Assembly: GCF_022354825.1 (NCBI RefSeq)
Contig: NZ_CP031168.1
Coordinates: 8,236,501 to 8,300,500 of the forward strand
Reading direction: 5' to 3'
Length of the DNA stretch: 64,000 nt
From: Paenibacillus sp. H1-7
GTDB taxonomy: Bacteria; Bacillota; Bacilli; Paenibacillales; NBRC-103111
Shown piece after piece: positions 62,868-64,000 of this stretch. Under the pieces are notes generated by a model that saw only the letters and a program-made list of their open reading frames with translations, made no database searches and was not told the origin of the DNA. Position 1 is the stretch's first letter. Every line of letters starts with the position of its first letter. A program made the position numbers and the translations under genes.

Positions 62868-63299
62868 TTATTTGGGGTCGGACAAGGCGAACATTAGCGT
62901 TCCTTCGGCAACGACCTTATCCCCTACTTTGGCAACAGCCTGTCCTTTGCCGATGGAGCCTTTTAAACGGGTGATCTCCACCTCTAAAGTCAGCGTATCG
63001 CCAGGAACAACTTGACCGCGGAACCGGAATTCATCAATGCCGGCGAAAAAGCCTAATTTGCCCCTGTTCGCTTCCACCTGCAGCATCGCTACGGTACCGA
63101 CTTGCGCAAGAGCCTCCACGATCAGCACGCCTGGCATAACCGGATAAGCCGGGAAGTGTCCGGCGAAAAACGGCTCGTTAATGGTCACATTCTTGAGACC
63201 TACCGCTCTGACCCCGGCTTCTACCTCCAAAATTCGGTCTACAAGTAAAAACGGGTAACGATGGGGAATAATTTCTTGAATCTGCATTGCATCCAGCAC
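62868..63299 (-). CDS. fabZ: 3-hydroxyacyl-ACP dehydratase FabZ
   Basis: 143 residues, GTG start 10 bases after AAAGGAG. Hot-dog fold with catalytic histidine in IIPHRYPFLLVDRI and glutamate in the FPAYPVMPGVLIVEALAQVG helix. Dehydrates 3-hydroxyacyl-ACP in fatty acid elongation. Confidence 0.96.
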   Translation of the reverse strand: MLDAMQIQEIIPHRYPFLLVDRILEVEAGVRAVGLKNVTINEPFFAGHFPAYPVMPGVLIVEALAQVGTVAMLQVEANRGKLGFFAGIDEFRFRGQVVPGDTLTLEVEITRLKGSIGKGQAVAKVGDKVVAEGTLMFALSDPK

Positions 63300-63398
63300 A
63301 GTTGTGTTGCTCCTTTCAGGTTTTAGAATAAAATGTATAGTTTCAACTTACACTATGCTTATCCTTCATGATCTGCAGTAATGAAGGTTGATATAAGG

Positions 63399-63452
63399 GA
63401 GCTTATGTGCGGGTTTGCCAATGTATGCCAGCCCGAACCATAAGCTCTTTTT
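63399..63452. terminator. large hairpin with plus-strand T-run
   Basis: GAGCTTATG (63399-63407) / CATAAGCTC (63439-63447) with a nested GCGGG/CCCG pairing, followed by five T on the plus strand. It lies after the phosphatidyltransferase gene; on that minus strand the tail is only CCCTTAT. A separate hairpin CCTTCAT / ATGAAGG is at 63363-63387. Confidence 0.5.
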
Positions 63453-63494
63453 CCCGATTCAATTGCACCTATATCGGCGCGCTTGTCTCATAGC

Positions 63495-64000
63495 TTAGTT
63501 GCTATGATTGTGATGGTTCGATGCGGGAGAATCGTCTCCCTTTTTATTCAGCAGCAGGAATTGCACTATGTAAATCACCGAGGTCAAAAAAGAAACCGTG
63601 ATGACGAACCACAAGTATGCGTTTGCGTAAGGAAGCTGAAAGACGATGAGCAAAATCGCTACGTAATAGAGCACCGTAGTCAATTTCCCCATAGCATTGG
63701 CCGGAACCGTCTGTTTGCCGCGAAAATGAAATATCGCTGATCCTACGATCATGCCAGCATCCCTCAGAAACATCGCTATGGCAGCCTCCCACGATATCAT
63801 TCCGGAGAATACAAGAGAAAGAATCACCGTGATCATCATGGACTTGTCCGCCAACGGATCCAGCATGCTTCCGAGCTGTGTCACGAGCTTGCGTCTGCGC
63901 GCAATATAGCCGTCCAGAACATCCGTAAGTCCCGCTACCAGCAAAACTAAAAAAGCGGTTTTCACGTATCCTGCCCGGAACACGGCCACATAGAGGGGAA
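63495..64000 (-). CDS. CDP-alcohol phosphatidyltransferase, start outside window
   Basis: Frame open to the window end; about 168 residues visible, so roughly 15-30 N-terminal residues are missing. Has the full CDP-OH-P-transf signature DG-x2-AR-x8-G-x3-D-x3-D as DGYIARRRKLVTQLGSMLDPLAD, then membrane segments. Likely phosphatidylglycerophosphate synthase-like (PgsA family), but the substrate cannot be fixed by eye. The C-terminus ends in a His/Asn/Ser-rich tail. Confidence 0.88.
   Translation of the reverse strand, partial: PLYVAVFRAGYVKTAFLVLLVAGLTDVLDGYIARRRKLVTQLGSMLDPLADKSMMITVILSLVFSGMISWEAAIAMFLRDAGMIVGSAIFHFRGKQTVPANAMGKLTTVLYYVAILLIVFQLPYANAYLWFVITVSFLTSVIYIVQFLLLNKKGDDSPASNHHNHSN

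Overview
The window looks like a chromosomal segment of an endospore-forming, flagellated, S-layered Gram-positive bacterium of the Paenibacillaceae (Paenibacillus-like). The reasons are the alpha/beta SASP, SLH-domain surface proteins next to a CsaB pyruvyltransferase, DegS/DegU, ComFA/ComFC, and a gene order (comF - yvyF - flgM - flgN - flgK - flgL - yviE - fliW - csrA - hag ... flaG - fliD - fliS - fliT ... hpf - secA - prfB) that matches Bacillus subtilis. Except for the first gene, everything is transcribed on the minus strand. No rRNA, tRNA, CRISPR array, transposase or prophage gene was seen.

Layout: 1-1.2 kb, the end of a VanW-family gene. 1.4-10.1 kb, an arginine operon argC-J-B-D-F-G-H with a sigma-A promoter overlapping two ARG-box-like sites and an array of small hairpins between argG and argH. 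10.3-16.5 kb, yitT, prfB (programmed +1 frameshift), secA, hpf (sigma-H-like and sigma-A-like promoters) and a cold-shock gene. 16.6-16.7 kb, three DnaA-box 9-mers between two hairpins. 16.7-38 kb, late flagellar genes. 38-43 kb, comFC, comFA, a small glycosyltransferase-like gene, degU and degS. 43-48.4 kb, a secreted phosphodiester glycosidase, metK with a terminator hairpin in its leader, a SASP gene and a small secreted protein. 48.5-61 kb, two SLH proteins (one apparently the main S-layer protein, with an unusual leader and two in-frame starts), tagO, csaB and a DUF5693 membrane protein. 61-64 kb, a phosphohexomutase, fabZ and a truncated phosphatidyltransferase.

The most interesting part is the block of about 11.8 kb inserted between hag and flaG (19.5-31.3 kb), where B. 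subtilis has no sugar genes. It encodes a 1007-residue protein with a GT2 domain, a helical/TPR middle and a GT-B domain; a small helical protein; and two apparent nucleotide-sugar pathways. One (an extended SDR with a TSEVFG motif, a DegT-type aminotransferase, an N-formyltransferase and an unassigned Rossmann-like protein) resembles a split ArnA/ArnB route to an N-formylated amino sugar. The other is a complete WbpA/WbpB/WbpE/WbpD-type set for a UDP-2,3-diacetamido-glucuronic acid. Its position next to flagellin and its AT-rich gene content suggest an acquired flagellin-glycosylation cassette. The sugar assignments are inference from motifs, not demonstrated.

Regulatory sites read by eye fit these roles: sigma-D-like promoters before flgM, flaG and hag (and a weak one before the wbpA-like gene), and a flagellin leader with a GGA-loop hairpin and a GGA-containing Shine-Dalgarno site, as expected for CsrA control, with csrA and fliW directly upstream.
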